A DNA stretch of 51,627 nucleotides from Firmicutes bacterium CAG:24053_14 (GTDB lineage: Bacteria > Bacillota > Clostridia > Oscillospirales > Oscillospiraceae). The notes below the pieces were generated by a model. That model had not been told where the DNA came from. It worked only from the letters and a program-made list of their open reading frames with translations, and did not search any database. Positions within the stretch are counted from its first letter, which is position 1; the number at the start of each line of letters is the position of its first letter. Shown here piece by piece: positions 24,274 to 32,614 of the stretch. Where the stretch lies: positions 1 to 51,627 of the forward strand of contig MNSZ01000049.1 of the NCBI GenBank assembly GCA_001916715.1. The letters run 5' to 3'. Made by a program: the position numbers and the translations under genes.

Positions 24274-26295
24274 TTATGCCATGGCCTCGTTCTGCTCTTT
24301 CTTAGCCATAATGAACTCATAAGCGGTGATGCCGCCAACGAGGATAAGGCCGATCGCGTCGGTCTTCCAGCCGGGGATGATGAGTGTCAGACCGCCGACG
24401 ATAAACAGAACGCGGAACAGCCAGTTGAGCTTGCGCTTGACAAAGCCGTTGAGTCCGGCTGCGACGCCGTAAATGCCGAGCATAGCGCTCAGGCAGATGG
24501 TCACGATATCGACCCAGCTTTCGACGTCAACGAAGAGCATCGAGGGGCTGTAAGCGAAAACATAGGGAACGATGAATGCGGCAATAGCAAGCTTTGTTGC
24601 GTTGATGCCGGTTTTCATCGGGTTTGACTTTGCTATCGCGCTGCCTGCGTAGGCCGCGAGGGCGACGGGAGGTGTGATATCGGCAACGATGCCGAAGTAG
24701 AACACGAAGAAGTGAGCCGCGACCGTGGGTACGCCGAGCTTCTCGAGGATGGGAGCGCAGGTTGCCGCCATGATGCAGTAGTTAGCCGTGGTGGGAACAC
24801 CCATGCCGAGGATGATGCAGCAGATCATGGTCAGGAACAGACCGATGATGAGGGTGTTGCCGGACAGGGCGACGATGGCGGTGATGAGCTTGGATGCAAG
24901 GCCCGTTACGGTGATGCAGCCTGCTATGATACCTGCCATTGCACAGGCAACGGCGACGGTGATGGTACCCTTGCCGCCTGCTTCCAGCGCTTCAAGGAAC
25001 TTTTCCGGGGTAAGGCGGCTGTCCTTGTTGATAACGCCGACCGCGATAGCCGCGATGATGGACAGTGCGGCTGCCTTCTGCATGGTGTAAACGTTCAGGC
25101 TGACGAGAACGACCAGCAGAACGATGGGAATGAGCAGATAGCTCTTGACGGCAAGCTCCTTGCCGGGGACCATTTCGCTGCGCGAAAGGCCCTTGAGTCC
25201 GAGCTTCTTGGCCTCGAGGTGGACTGCGATGAATATGCCTGCAAAGTACAGGAACGCCGGGAGTATCGCCTTGAGCGCGATCTCGCCGTAAGTAACGCCG
25301 ACATACTCGGCCATCAGGAACGCCGCCGCGCCCATGATGGGGGGCATGATCTGGCCGCCGGTGGATGCCGCGGCTTCAACTGCGCCCGCGAATTCGGGCT
25401 TGTAGCCGGTCTTTTTCATCATGGGGATGGTGACGGAGCCGGTGGTGACGGTGTTGCCGACCGAGGAGCCGGAAACCATGCCGCACAGAGCCGAGGATAT
25501 GACCGCGACCTTTGCAGGGCCGCCGGAGGAAGCGCCGGCTACCTTATTTGCAAGGTCGATGAAGAACTTTGCGATGCCGGTGCGCTCAAGGAATGCGCCG
25601 AAGACGATGAACACGACGATGAACTTTGCGCAAACGTTTATCGGGGTGCCGATAACGCCGCCGGTGCCGTAAAACAGCGTGTAGATCACACGGCCGAGCA
25701 CACGCTCGAGATCCATGCCCTTGGAGAGCATGCTCCAGAACGTGTACACGAGCAGTGCGCCGGCGACGCACAGGATGGGAATGCCGACGCATCTGCGGCA
25801 CAGCTCGACAAGGGAGAGAATGCCGATTATGCCGATAACAGTAAGGGTCGGGGTCATCTTCGATGCGCTCGTGAGCACCTTGATGATAGCGTCAAAATTA
25901 AATGCGTAATAGAAGAAGCAGGCTGCACCGACGATCATGATGATCCAGTCAAACCACGGGATGTAGTTTTCCCTGGCGTGGTGCTTGCTCATGGGGTAGT
26001 ACAAAAAACCCATGATGGTTACGCAGCCGAGGAAGATCATGAGGCGGACCTCAAGCGAGGCATTGCTCCACAGGGTGGAATAGATGCAGTAGAGCGAGAA
26101 AAGAGCCATGATGAACTGGATGACCCTCTTGGGAACTCCGGTCCAGATACGGGTGTTCGACTCGCGGTCGTATTTTTTCATGACCTCGTCAACTTCTGCC
26201 GCAGAAACGGTCTCAAACTCGCCGAATGCCGCCGAGCCGTCAACTTTTATCTCCTCTGCCGGAGCCTCTGTGTCCTTTTTCTTGAACAGGGACAT
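24274..26295 (-). CDS. TAXI-TRAP transporter fused permease (4TM-12TM)
   Basis: 673-aa polytopic protein combining the small (DctQ-like) and large (DctM-like) TRAP membrane subunits, as is usual in TAXI-type systems. The N-terminal about 55 residues are soluble, followed by about four helices and then the large-subunit region, with the typical stretches ISSALCGMVSGSSVGNTVTTGSVTIPMMKKTGY (about 268-300) and GMGVPTTANYC (about 508). It imports an organic acid or amino-acid-like substrate using the sodium or proton gradient together with the binding protein upstream. AAAGGAT lies before the ATG. The tandem hairpins between the two genes probably set their relative expression. Confidence 0.92.
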   Translation of the reverse strand: MSLFKKKDTEAPAEEIKVDGSAAFGEFETVSAAEVDEVMKKYDRESNTRIWTGVPKRVIQFIMALFSLYCIYSTLWSNASLEVRLMIFLGCVTIMGFLYYPMSKHHARENYIPWFDWIIMIVGAACFFYYAFNFDAIIKVLTSASKMTPTLTVIGIIGILSLVELCRRCVGIPILCVAGALLVYTFWSMLSKGMDLERVLGRVIYTLFYGTGGVIGTPINVCAKFIVVFIVFGAFLERTGIAKFFIDLANKVAGASSGGPAKVAVISSALCGMVSGSSVGNTVTTGSVTIPMMKKTGYKPEFAGAVEAAASTGGQIMPPIMGAAAFLMAEYVGVTYGEIALKAILPAFLYFAGIFIAVHLEAKKLGLKGLSRSEMVPGKELAVKSYLLIPIVLLVVLVSLNVYTMQKAAALSIIAAIAVGVINKDSRLTPEKFLEALEAGGKGTITVAVACAMAGIIAGCITVTGLASKLITAIVALSGNTLIIGLFLTMICCIILGMGVPTTANYCIMAATCAPILEKLGVPTVAAHFFVFYFGIVADITPPVALAAYAGSAIAKSNPMKTGINATKLAIAAFIVPYVFAYSPSMLFVDVESWVDIVTICLSAMLGIYGVAAGLNGFVKRKLNWLFRVLFIVGGLTLIIPGWKTDAIGLILVGGITAYEFIMAKKEQNEAMA

Positions 26296-26314
26296 ATGAA
26301 AACAATCCTTTCGT

Positions 26315-26363
26315 CCCGATACTTTGCTGAACCCGGCAGCGCTGAGCTCAGCAAAGTATCGGG
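26315..26363 (-). other. Intercistronic hairpin before the TRAP permease
   Basis: CCCGATACTTTGCTGA (26315-26330) pairs perfectly with TCAGCAAAGTATCGGG (26348-26363), a 16-bp stem with a 17-nt loop, immediately upstream of the permease Shine-Dalgarno. The T run lies on the plus side, so it is not a standard terminator for these minus-strand genes. Confidence 0.8.
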
Positions 26364-26377
26364 GTGTTTTTTAGCGC

Positions 26378-26410
26378 AATGACTACGGCGCACAAGACGC
26401 CGTAGTCATT
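26378..26410 (-). other. Second intercistronic hairpin, after the TAXI binding protein
   Basis: AATGACTACGGCG (26378-26390) pairs perfectly with CGCCGTAGTCATT (26398-26410), loop 7 nt. It lies 40 bp after the binding-protein stop codon. No U run follows on the minus strand, which favours a role in mRNA 3'-end protection or partial termination. Confidence 0.75.
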
Positions 26411-26450
26411 AATTATACAATAGTTTGCCGTTAAGCTGCCGTTAAACTTA

Positions 26451-27428
26451 TCAGGCGGTCTTTACGGTGATGTCCTTCTCTGCAAAGTACTTTGCAGCAC
26501 CGGGATGGTACGGTACGTTGGTGATGGAAGAAGCAAAGTCAAGGCTCAGCTCTGCCTTCTTTGCGTGGCCGATGTCGTTGATGTTATTGAAGATAGCGGA
26601 AACAAAGTTGTAGATAGCTGCCTCGGAAACGTCGTTGCGAGCAATGACTACTGCTGCGACAGCAACTGTGGTGACGTCTTCGGGAGTATTGTAGACTTCC
26701 TTGGAGATGGTGTACTCCTTGTAGTAGGGGTTGGAAGCGATCAGGCTGTCGATGTGATCCTTGTCGAGGGAGACGAGGTAGACCTGCTTGCCGGTGCTCA
26801 GGTCCTGAACAGCGGGGGTGGGAGCGCCTGCTACGACGAATGCTGCGTCGATCTTGCCGTCCTTGAGGCTGTCGGTGGAGTCACCGAAGTTGAGGTACTC
26901 GGGCTTGATGTCGTTTTCGGTCAGGCCGTATGCGCCGAGGAGGTCAAGTGCGTTGAAGTAAACGCCGGAGCCCTTTGCGCCGATGGAAACGGTCTTGCCC
27001 TTGAGGTCGGCAACGGTCTTGATGTCGGGATTGAGAGTCACGATCTGGACCTGCTCCATGTAAAGAGCTGCGACTACGGAGAAGTCGGTCACTTTTTCGG
27101 TGAAGAGCTTCTCGCCGTTGTAAGCATAGCTCATAACGTCGGACTGTACGAAACCGAGCTGAGCATTGCCGCCTGCAATATCCTCAACGTTTGCCTGCGA
27201 GCCGTTGCCGGACAGAGCGGTGACGCTGGTCGAGGTCTTGTCGGAGACCTGCTGTGCCAGAACGGTGCCGAAGGCATAGTAGGTGCCCTGCTCGCCGCCG
27301 GTCACGAAGTCGAGGCTGACTTTGCCGTCATCCTTTGCGTCTGTGCCGCCGTTATCTCCGCCGTTCGAGCATGCGCACAGCGCAAATACCATCATAACAG
27401 CCAGAAGCATAGCTATTATTCTTTTCAT
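26451..27428 (-). CDS. TAXI-family TRAP solute-binding lipoprotein
   Basis: 325 aa. Lipoprotein signal MKRIIAMLLAVMMVFALCACSNGG with lipobox LCAC (cysteine about residue 18-20), a short glycine/aspartate-rich spacer, then the TAXI domain: SLDFVTGGEQGTYYAFGTVLAQQVSD, ALSGNGSQANVEDIAGGNAQLGFVQSD and LKGKTVSIGAKGSGVYFNALDLLGAYGL. It is a periplasm-equivalent receptor tethered to the membrane outer face that delivers substrate to the permease downstream. Ligands of TAXI proteins include glutamate-like acids, but the substrate here is unknown. AGGAGG precedes the ATG, and a near-perfect sigma-A promoter lies at 27501-27529. Confidence 0.93.
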   Translation of the reverse strand: MKRIIAMLLAVMMVFALCACSNGGDNGGTDAKDDGKVSLDFVTGGEQGTYYAFGTVLAQQVSDKTSTSVTALSGNGSQANVEDIAGGNAQLGFVQSDVMSYAYNGEKLFTEKVTDFSVVAALYMEQVQIVTLNPDIKTVADLKGKTVSIGAKGSGVYFNALDLLGAYGLTENDIKPEYLNFGDSTDSLKDGKIDAAFVVAGAPTPAVQDLSTGKQVYLVSLDKDHIDSLIASNPYYKEYTISKEVYNTPEDVTTVAVAAVVIARNDVSEAAIYNFVSAIFNNINDIGHAKKAELSLDFASSITNVPYHPGAAKYFAEKDITVKTA

Positions 27429-27500
27429 GATTTTTTCCTCCTGTTGAATCTGAATTTTCTGTTTTGAATAATGTCATCTGTAAAAATTCATCACGAATGT

Positions 27501-27529
27501 ATTATACACTCTCCGGAGCGGCATTTCAA
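27501..27529 (-). promoter_or_regulatory. Sigma-A promoter of the TAXI-TRAP operon
   Basis: Minus strand: TTGAAA (27524-27529), 17-bp spacer, perfect TATAAT (27501-27506), 73 bp upstream of the binding-protein ATG. The region from 27530 to 27786 is AT-rich and holds no gene that I can see. Confidence 0.85.
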
Positions 27530-27786
27530 GTCCGAAAATGAAATTCAGACTTTGGAAATTTGCAAAAAATTTCGCAAGCTAATGTATTTTTAATTAAATT
27601 TTCGCCGTTTTTTCAAGCGTTTTTGCAACATCTTCCCCTTGCTGAGGAATTTCAAACTACATGTAGTTGCAAAACCGCAGGATGCGATTCTGCAAGTTTT
27701 CTGCCCGTGAATTGCATTTTCGTCATTGTGCCCTATTTTGCGGTGGACTTATTGTTGCTTTTTTACATGGTTTTTGAAGAAAAGAC

Positions 27787-27815
27787 TTGCATAATGCTGA
27801 TATGCATGTTATATT
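27787..27815 (+). promoter_or_regulatory. Sigma-A promoter of hom-lysC-asd
   Basis: Plus strand: TTGCAT (27787-27792), 17-bp spacer, TATATT (27810-27815), giving an expected transcription start near 27822. Confidence 0.75.
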
Positions 27816-27825
27816 GTTCTCAGCT

Positions 27826-27843
27826 CAAAAACATATGTTTTTG
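27826..27843 (+). promoter_or_regulatory. Perfect 18-bp palindrome at the hom transcription start (possible operator)
   Basis: CAAAAACATATGTTTTTG is a perfect palindrome spanning roughly +4 to +21 relative to the predicted start. The position suits a repressor operator controlling the aspartate-family operon. As RNA it would form only a weak AU hairpin. The regulator is unknown. Confidence 0.55.
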
Positions 27844-27872
27844 ACTGAAAGACACATAAAGGCGGTAAAGAT

Positions 27873-29015
27873 ATGAACATTGCACTTTTGGGCTGCGGAG
27901 TTGTCGGCGGCGGCGTTCTGGAGATCGCGGATAAGCGCGCGGATATGGCGGTCAAATACGTTCTCGTACGCAGGGACAAGCCGGAGCTTGGCGAAAAGGC
28001 AGTTAAGGACATAAACATTATATTAAATGATAAAGAGGTCGATACGGTCGTCGAGGTCATGGGCGGTCTGTCGCCGGCGTTTGAATACGTCGCGGCGGCG
28101 ATGAAGGCCGGCAAAAACGTCGTAACGGCAAACAAGCACCTTGTTGCACATTATTATAAAGAGCTTGTCTCGCTCGCGGCAGAATGCGGCGTTGCGTTCC
28201 GCTGCACACCGGCAGTCGGCGGCGGTATTCCGTGGCTGGTCAATCTCGAGCGCGTAAAGCGGCTCGACAGCGTGCAGTCGTTCTGCGGCATCATGAACGG
28301 AACGACGAACTTCATCCTCGACGCGATGCACACTGACGGCTCGGACTTTTCCGAGGTCCTCGCCGAGGCGCAGAAGCTCGGCTATGCCGAGGCAGACCCC
28401 TCCGCGGACATCGACGGACTGGATATCCAGCGCAAGGCCGTCATATCTGCAAACGTTGCGTTCGATGCCTGCCTCTCGGAAGCGGACGTTCCCGTGTTCG
28501 GCATCCGCAGCATTTTATCCTGCGACATTGCCGCGGCCGAGAGCAGATCGCGCATCTGCAAAATGCTCGCCTTCGGCGAAAAGAGCGCATCGGGCGCCGT
28601 GAGCTGCTATGTTGAGCCGTGCTTTGTGCCCTCGGGCGAGCTTGAGGCTGCGGTCTCGACAAATCGCAACGTCATTTCCTTCGTCACGGAGCTTACCGGC
28701 AAGGAGAGCTTCTACGGTCAGGGCGCCGGGCGCTATCCCACCGCGTACAACGCCGTGGCCGACTGCGCCGACATAATCGGCGGCGTGAAGGAGTTTTACA
28801 CCTCGCTCGTGCGCGACGTTCCCGTTGACAACAACGCGGCTTCTCACCCCTACTATGTGCGTCTTTCCGGCAGCGACGAATTTTTAAGCTCGATCGAGGC
28901 CGAAAAATGCGGCGAGGGCGTCGTAACGATGCCCGTTCCCGTTGCGAAAATGCACGCATGGGCAGCAAAGGCAAAGGAGGCAGACCCCGGAGTGTTCATA
29001 GCCGGGCTGATATAA
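27873..29015 (+). CDS. hom: Homoserine dehydrogenase (no ACT domain)
   Basis: 380-aa NAD(P)-dependent enzyme reducing aspartate semialdehyde to homoserine, the branch to threonine and methionine. The N-terminal Rossmann motif is GCGVVGGGV (residues 7-15), followed by VTANKHLVA, the substrate-domain GGGIPW, IMNGTTNFIL and YAEADPSADIDGLDIQRK with the catalytic lysine region. It ends after the catalytic domain. Many Firmicute Hom proteins (about 430 aa) carry a C-terminal ACT domain for threonine inhibition, which is absent here. AAAGGCGG precedes the ATG. It is the first gene of hom-lysC-asd. Confidence 0.95.
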   Translation: MNIALLGCGVVGGGVLEIADKRADMAVKYVLVRRDKPELGEKAVKDINIILNDKEVDTVVEVMGGLSPAFEYVAAAMKAGKNVVTANKHLVAHYYKELVSLAAECGVAFRCTPAVGGGIPWLVNLERVKRLDSVQSFCGIMNGTTNFILDAMHTDGSDFSEVLAEAQKLGYAEADPSADIDGLDIQRKAVISANVAFDACLSEADVPVFGIRSILSCDIAAAESRSRICKMLAFGEKSASGAVSCYVEPCFVPSGELEAAVSTNRNVISFVTELTGKESFYGQGAGRYPTAYNAVADCADIIGGVKEFYTSLVRDVPVDNNAASHPYYVRLSGSDEFLSSIEAEKCGEGVVTMPVPVAKMHAWAAKAKEADPGVFIAGLI

Positions 29016-29020
29016 TTATA

Positions 29021-30334
29021 ATGTTAAAGGTTGCAAAATTCGGCGGCTCGTCAATGGCGGACGCCGGGCAGTTCAGAAAAGTCAAGTCCATCATCGAGGC
29101 GGACCCGGCGCGCAAGGTCATCGTCGTTTCCGCGGCCGGCAAGCGCTTTAAGGACGATCACAAGCTTACGGATCTTCTGTATCTGTGCCATGCGCACAAA
29201 AAGTACGGCGTCAGCTGCGATCCGGTGTTCGACATGATCGCCGACCGCTATCGCGAGATCTGCGCCGAGCTTGGGCTTTCGGTCGATATCGACTCCGAGC
29301 TTTCCGCGCTGCGCGAGGAGATCGAGGCCGGCATATCCAAGGATAAGCTCGTATCGCGCGGCGAATATTTCTCGGCAAAGCTCATGGCCGATTTCCTCGG
29401 CTACGACTTCCTCGACGCGGAGCTTTGGCTGCATTTTTCCTTCGACGGCACCATCGACAAGGAGCGCTCCTACGAGGAGCTTGAGCGCCTTGCCACCGGC
29501 CGCAGGATAGTCACCCCCGGCTTTTACGGCGCAATGCCCGACGGCAGCATACGAGTGCTCACGCGCGGCGGCAGCGACGTGACCGGCGCGCTGGCAGCGG
29601 CGGCGCTGGACGCCGACGTTTACGAAAACTGGACGGATGTTTCCGGCATACTCATGGCCGATCCGCGCATAGTTGACGATCCCGACACCATCGAGCGCAT
29701 AACCTACAACGAGCTGCGCGAACTGAGCTACATGGGCGCGCAGGTGCTGCATGAGGGAGCGGTGTTCCCCGTGCGTGAGAAGAACATTCCGCTGAACATC
29801 CGCAACACGAACGAGCCGGATCACCCCGGCACGCTTATCATGGAGCGCTTTGCCGACGAGGAGATCAGCGACCGCTTCATCACCGGCATAGCCGGGCGCA
29901 AAAATTTCTCCATCATCACCGTTTCCAAGGCCGGGATGAGCTCGCAGATGGGCTCGCTGCGGCAGATGCTCGAGGTTTTTGAAAAGCACGGCGTGTGCGT
30001 TGAGTACACCCCCTCCGGCATCGACAGCGTATCATTCGTCGTTGCCGCAGATAAGGCAAAGGACCGCATCTATTCCATCGTCGGCGAGATCCGCGATGCG
30101 CTCAGCCCCGACAACATCCAGATAACCGGCGGAATTTCCGTCGTTGCAGCCGTCGGCCGTCAGATGGCCTTCAAGCCCGGCACATCCGGCCGCATCTTCG
30201 CCGCGCTCGGCAAGGCCGGCATCAACATCCGCATGATATCCCAGGGACCGGACGAGCTGAACATCATCGTCGGCGTAAATAACGATGATTTTGAAAGCTG
30301 CGTGCGCGTACTATATAATAGCTTTGTAAAATAA
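29021..30334 (+). CDS. lysC: Aspartate kinase with C-terminal ACT domains
   Basis: 437-aa enzyme phosphorylating aspartate, the first step to lysine, threonine and methionine. Signature KVAKFGGSSMADAGQF at the N terminus; RGGSDVTGALAAAALDADVYENWTDVSG and SYMGAQVLHEGAVFPV in the kinase domain; two ACT domains from about residue 300 (FSIITVSKAGMSSQMGSLRQML and VAAVGRQMAFKPGTSGRIFAALGKAGINIRMISQG), which allow feedback control. The ATG at 29021 gives the canonical start. There is no clear Shine-Dalgarno in the 5-bp gap after the hom stop codon, so it probably depends on translational coupling. asd follows 14 bp downstream. Confidence 0.95.
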   Translation: MLKVAKFGGSSMADAGQFRKVKSIIEADPARKVIVVSAAGKRFKDDHKLTDLLYLCHAHKKYGVSCDPVFDMIADRYREICAELGLSVDIDSELSALREEIEAGISKDKLVSRGEYFSAKLMADFLGYDFLDAELWLHFSFDGTIDKERSYEELERLATGRRIVTPGFYGAMPDGSIRVLTRGGSDVTGALAAAALDADVYENWTDVSGILMADPRIVDDPDTIERITYNELRELSYMGAQVLHEGAVFPVREKNIPLNIRNTNEPDHPGTLIMERFADEEISDRFITGIAGRKNFSIITVSKAGMSSQMGSLRQMLEVFEKHGVCVEYTPSGIDSVSFVVAADKAKDRIYSIVGEIRDALSPDNIQITGGISVVAAVGRQMAFKPGTSGRIFAALGKAGINIRMISQGPDELNIIVGVNNDDFESCVRVLYNSFVK

Positions 30335-30348
30335 GGAGTAAGATCAAA

Positions 30349-31344
30349 ATGAAAAAATACAATGTAGGTATTCTCGGCGCAACCGGCGCCGTCGGACAGG
30401 AAATGATGAGAATTCTCGCCGAGCGCAGCTTCCCCGTCGGCGAGCTGAGGCTGCTTGCAAGCCGAAACTCTGCGGGCAGGGAGATAAACGGCCACGTCGT
30501 TGTCGAGGCGTGCAGAGAAAACTTCGAGGGTCTGGACATCATCCTCGGCGCTGCCGAGAACGATATTGCCGAACGCTTCGTCGATGATATCAAGGCATCG
30601 GGCGCTGTGTTTATCGACAACTCCAGCGCGTTCCGCCTGTGTCCCGATGTGCCCCTCGTCGTTCCCGAGATAAACCCCGAGGACGTTAAAAAGCACAAGG
30701 GCGTTATCGCAAACCCCAACTGCACCACTGTCATCTCCTGCACCGCGGTCAACGCGCTCAACGCGGTCTCCCCGATAGAGAGCATGGTCGTTTCGTCCTA
30801 TCAGGCCGTTTCCGGCGCAGGTGCTGCCGGTCCGAAGGAGCTTTTCGGCGAGGTCGAGGCGCTCGCCAAGGGCGAAAGCTACGAGCCGAAGGTTTTTGCG
30901 TACCAGATCGCCTACAACGTCATTCCGCAGATCGGCGGCGAGCAGTTTGCCGGCTATACCTCCGAGGAGATGAAGCTTCAGAACGAGGGCAGACGCATCA
31001 TGCATCTCCCCGAGCTGAAGGTCAGCTGCACCTGCGTGCGCGTGCCTGTCGTGCGCAGCCACAGCGTTTCCATCTGCCTGAAAACCAAAGAAAAAATCTC
31101 CGTCGAGCGTGCGCGCGAGGTCATCGCAGCCGCTCCCGGCGTGAAGCTCGTTGACGATCTCAACGCGCTGCAGTACCCCATGCCGCTGGACACCCAGAAC
31201 CAGGATCTCGTTTTCGTCGGACGCATCCGCGAGGATCTCACCGACGAGCGCGGCCTGAACATCTGGTGCTGCGGCGACCAGGTCCGCAAGGGTGCCGCCA
31301 CCAACGCCGTCCAGATCGCCGAGCTTCTTTTAGAGGCGCTTTGA
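30349..31344 (+). CDS. asd: Aspartate-semialdehyde dehydrogenase
   Basis: 331-aa enzyme reducing aspartyl phosphate to aspartate semialdehyde, linking lysC and hom. NADP-binding GATGAVGQEM (residues 9-18), catalytic cysteine in ANPNCTT (about C126) and the substrate motif in SYQAVSGAGAAG. The last natural residues are AVQIAELL, followed by LEAL and TGA. The codons TTA GAG GCG CTT TGA belong to the TTTTAGAGGCG terminus of repeat cluster 7, so the repeat provides the C-terminal residues and the stop codon. AAGGAG precedes the ATG. Confidence 0.96.
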   Translation: MKKYNVGILGATGAVGQEMMRILAERSFPVGELRLLASRNSAGREINGHVVVEACRENFEGLDIILGAAENDIAERFVDDIKASGAVFIDNSSAFRLCPDVPLVVPEINPEDVKKHKGVIANPNCTTVISCTAVNALNAVSPIESMVVSSYQAVSGAGAAGPKELFGEVEALAKGESYEPKVFAYQIAYNVIPQIGGEQFAGYTSEEMKLQNEGRRIMHLPELKVSCTCVRVPVVRSHSVSICLKTKEKISVERAREVIAAAPGVKLVDDLNALQYPMPLDTQNQDLVFVGRIREDLTDERGLNIWCCGDQVRKGAATNAVQIAELLLEAL

Positions 31345-32194
31345 GGCTGCTGCGGATACGGTTATCTCTGGTAGCCCGGTGTCGAAAGTACCGACGAAAC
31401 CGGGAAACTGCCGCCATACGTTAGTGCGGTGCTGAGTTTTGCGATATCCCGGTTCGGAACATTGGAATAAACCGTGACGTTTCGCGTAACGCAAGTGCAG
31501 CGCTGGATTTTTTGCCGCGCCCAATTGGCTCACCTGTCAAGGGGAGCAGGCAGCTTTGCTGCCAAGGGGTTGAATAAAAAACCTGTTAACTATCAGCTAT
31601 TAGCTCTCCGCTGCGCCAACGGCCGCTCATAGGGAACGGGTTCGCCTGTTCCGTGTGTTGCGGTTAAGTCGGTACCAAAACATATAAACATATAATCGTA
31701 GGGGCGGCCATTGGCCGCCCGTTTTTTATAATGTAGCGGTTAACACCGCAGATTTAATAACACCTCATCCGTCACCAAAGGTGACACCTTCCCCTCAAGC
31801 TCCGCAAGGGGAAGGCAAAAAGGGACGGTCTATGACCGTCCCAATGAATAATGAATGATGAATAGTGAATAATTGCCAACGCATTTATTGCGTCGGCACC
31901 CACCGGTCGTGCTGTCTAAACCGCAGTGTGCGGAACGGATAAATCCGTTTTTTCAGTGGCGCTTTTTTATAGGCGCATTCACATTGTACAAATACATATA
32001 TTGCGTCAGCCCGACCGGTGGGTGCCGGCAAAACTATAACGCGCGGAACGGATAAATCCGTTCCCTACAAGGGTGCGGTGCAAAATTCAGCAGCGCACTT
32101 ATGTAGCGCGGCAGTCTCCCGGTTTTGTCGGCAGTCTCGAACCGGGCTACCAGAGATATGCGTATCCGTAGGTGCGGTAAATCGCAACTAAAAG
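31326..32194. repeat. Intergenic composite repeat, cluster 7
   Basis: Begins inside the last codons of asd (CTTTTAGAGGCG) and fills the gap to the rpmB terminator. It holds the GGCTCACCTGTCAAGGGGAGC module, the CTATTAACTATCAGCTATTAG module, GGGCGGCCATTGGCCGCCC, the CACCTCATCCGTCACC / CCTTCCCCTCAAGCTCCGC pair, the AATGAATAATGAATGATG stretch and two GGAACGGATAAATCCG palindromes. Internal termini sit near 31955-31980, and the final one is TCGCAACTAAAAG (about 32194). No gene is visible. Confidence 0.85.
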
Positions 32195-32197
32195 AAC

Positions 32198-32225
32198 GAA
32201 AAAAGCTCGCCGTTATGGCGAGCTT
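32198..32225 (-). terminator. Terminator of rpmB
   Basis: AAGCTCGCC (32203-32211) pairs with GGCGAGCTT (32217-32225), loop GTTAT, with a minus-strand T run from 32204 downwards. Confidence 0.85.
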
Positions 32226-32246
32226 GTTTCGGGTAATATCAGGTTA

Positions 32247-32435
32247 TTACACAGCGCGGGTGACCTTACCGCTGCGCAGGCAGCGAGTGCATGCATAAAC
32301 ATGCTTCGGACTTCCGTCCACGATCGCCTTGACGCGCTTCACATTGGGCTTCCAAGTACGGTTGGAACGCCTGTGGGAATGAGACACCTGAATGCCAAAG
32401 GCAACGCCCTTGTCGCAAAACTGACATTTTGCCAT
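32247..32435 (-). CDS. rpmB: 50S ribosomal protein L28
   Basis: 62-aa large-subunit ribosomal protein of the zinc-ribbon-containing L28 type. It has MAKCQFCDKGVAFGIQVSHSHRRSNRTWKPN and a C-terminal CTRCLRSGKVTRAV; the CxxC...CxxC pairs suggest zinc binding. The ATG at 32435 has GGAGGT upstream; a longer in-frame extension upstream has no support. It is monocistronic, divergent from hprK, with a promoter at 32494-32522 and a terminator after it. Confidence 0.97.
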   Translation of the reverse strand: MAKCQFCDKGVAFGIQVSHSHRRSNRTWKPNVKRVKAIVDGSPKHVYACTRCLRSGKVTRAV

Positions 32436-32493
32436 AAGTTGAAGCACCTCCTTGCTTGTGTTTAACTGCGTGCAATTTGCAGACAGCTTATTA

Positions 32494-32522
32494 ATAATAA
32501 CAGAATAAGCCTGTAATTGCAA
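32494..32522 (-). promoter_or_regulatory. Sigma-A promoter of rpmB
   Basis: Minus strand: TTGCAA (32517-32522), 17-bp spacer, TATTAT (32494-32499). Confidence 0.75.
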
Positions 32523-32549
32523 GAAAAATTTTCGCCGTTGTAAAAATCG

Positions 32550-32578
32550 TTGCAAAATAATGCATTTGAGGTTAATAT
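32550..32578 (+). promoter_or_regulatory. Possible promoter of hprK-murB-rapZ-whiA-dnaE
   Basis: Plus strand: TTGCAA (32550-32555), 17-bp spacer, TAATAT (32573-32578), a weaker -10. Another candidate -10, TATAGT, lies at about 32595 without a well-spaced -35. Confidence 0.4.
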
Positions 32579-32614
32579 TAATAATGAAATAATATAGTTT
32601 AAAGGAGATCGGCA

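Noticed and set aside
24712..26382. 556-codon plus-strand open frame across the TRAP permease
   Set aside because: Antisense shadow: extreme Asp/Gly/Asn/His content and no recognisable domain, while the minus strand encodes a clear TRAP permease.
27530..27786. Riboswitch or leader peptide upstream of hom
   Set aside because: The promoter at 27787-27815 places this AT-rich stretch outside the transcript, and the remaining leader of about 50 nt is too short for a lysine or threonine riboswitch.
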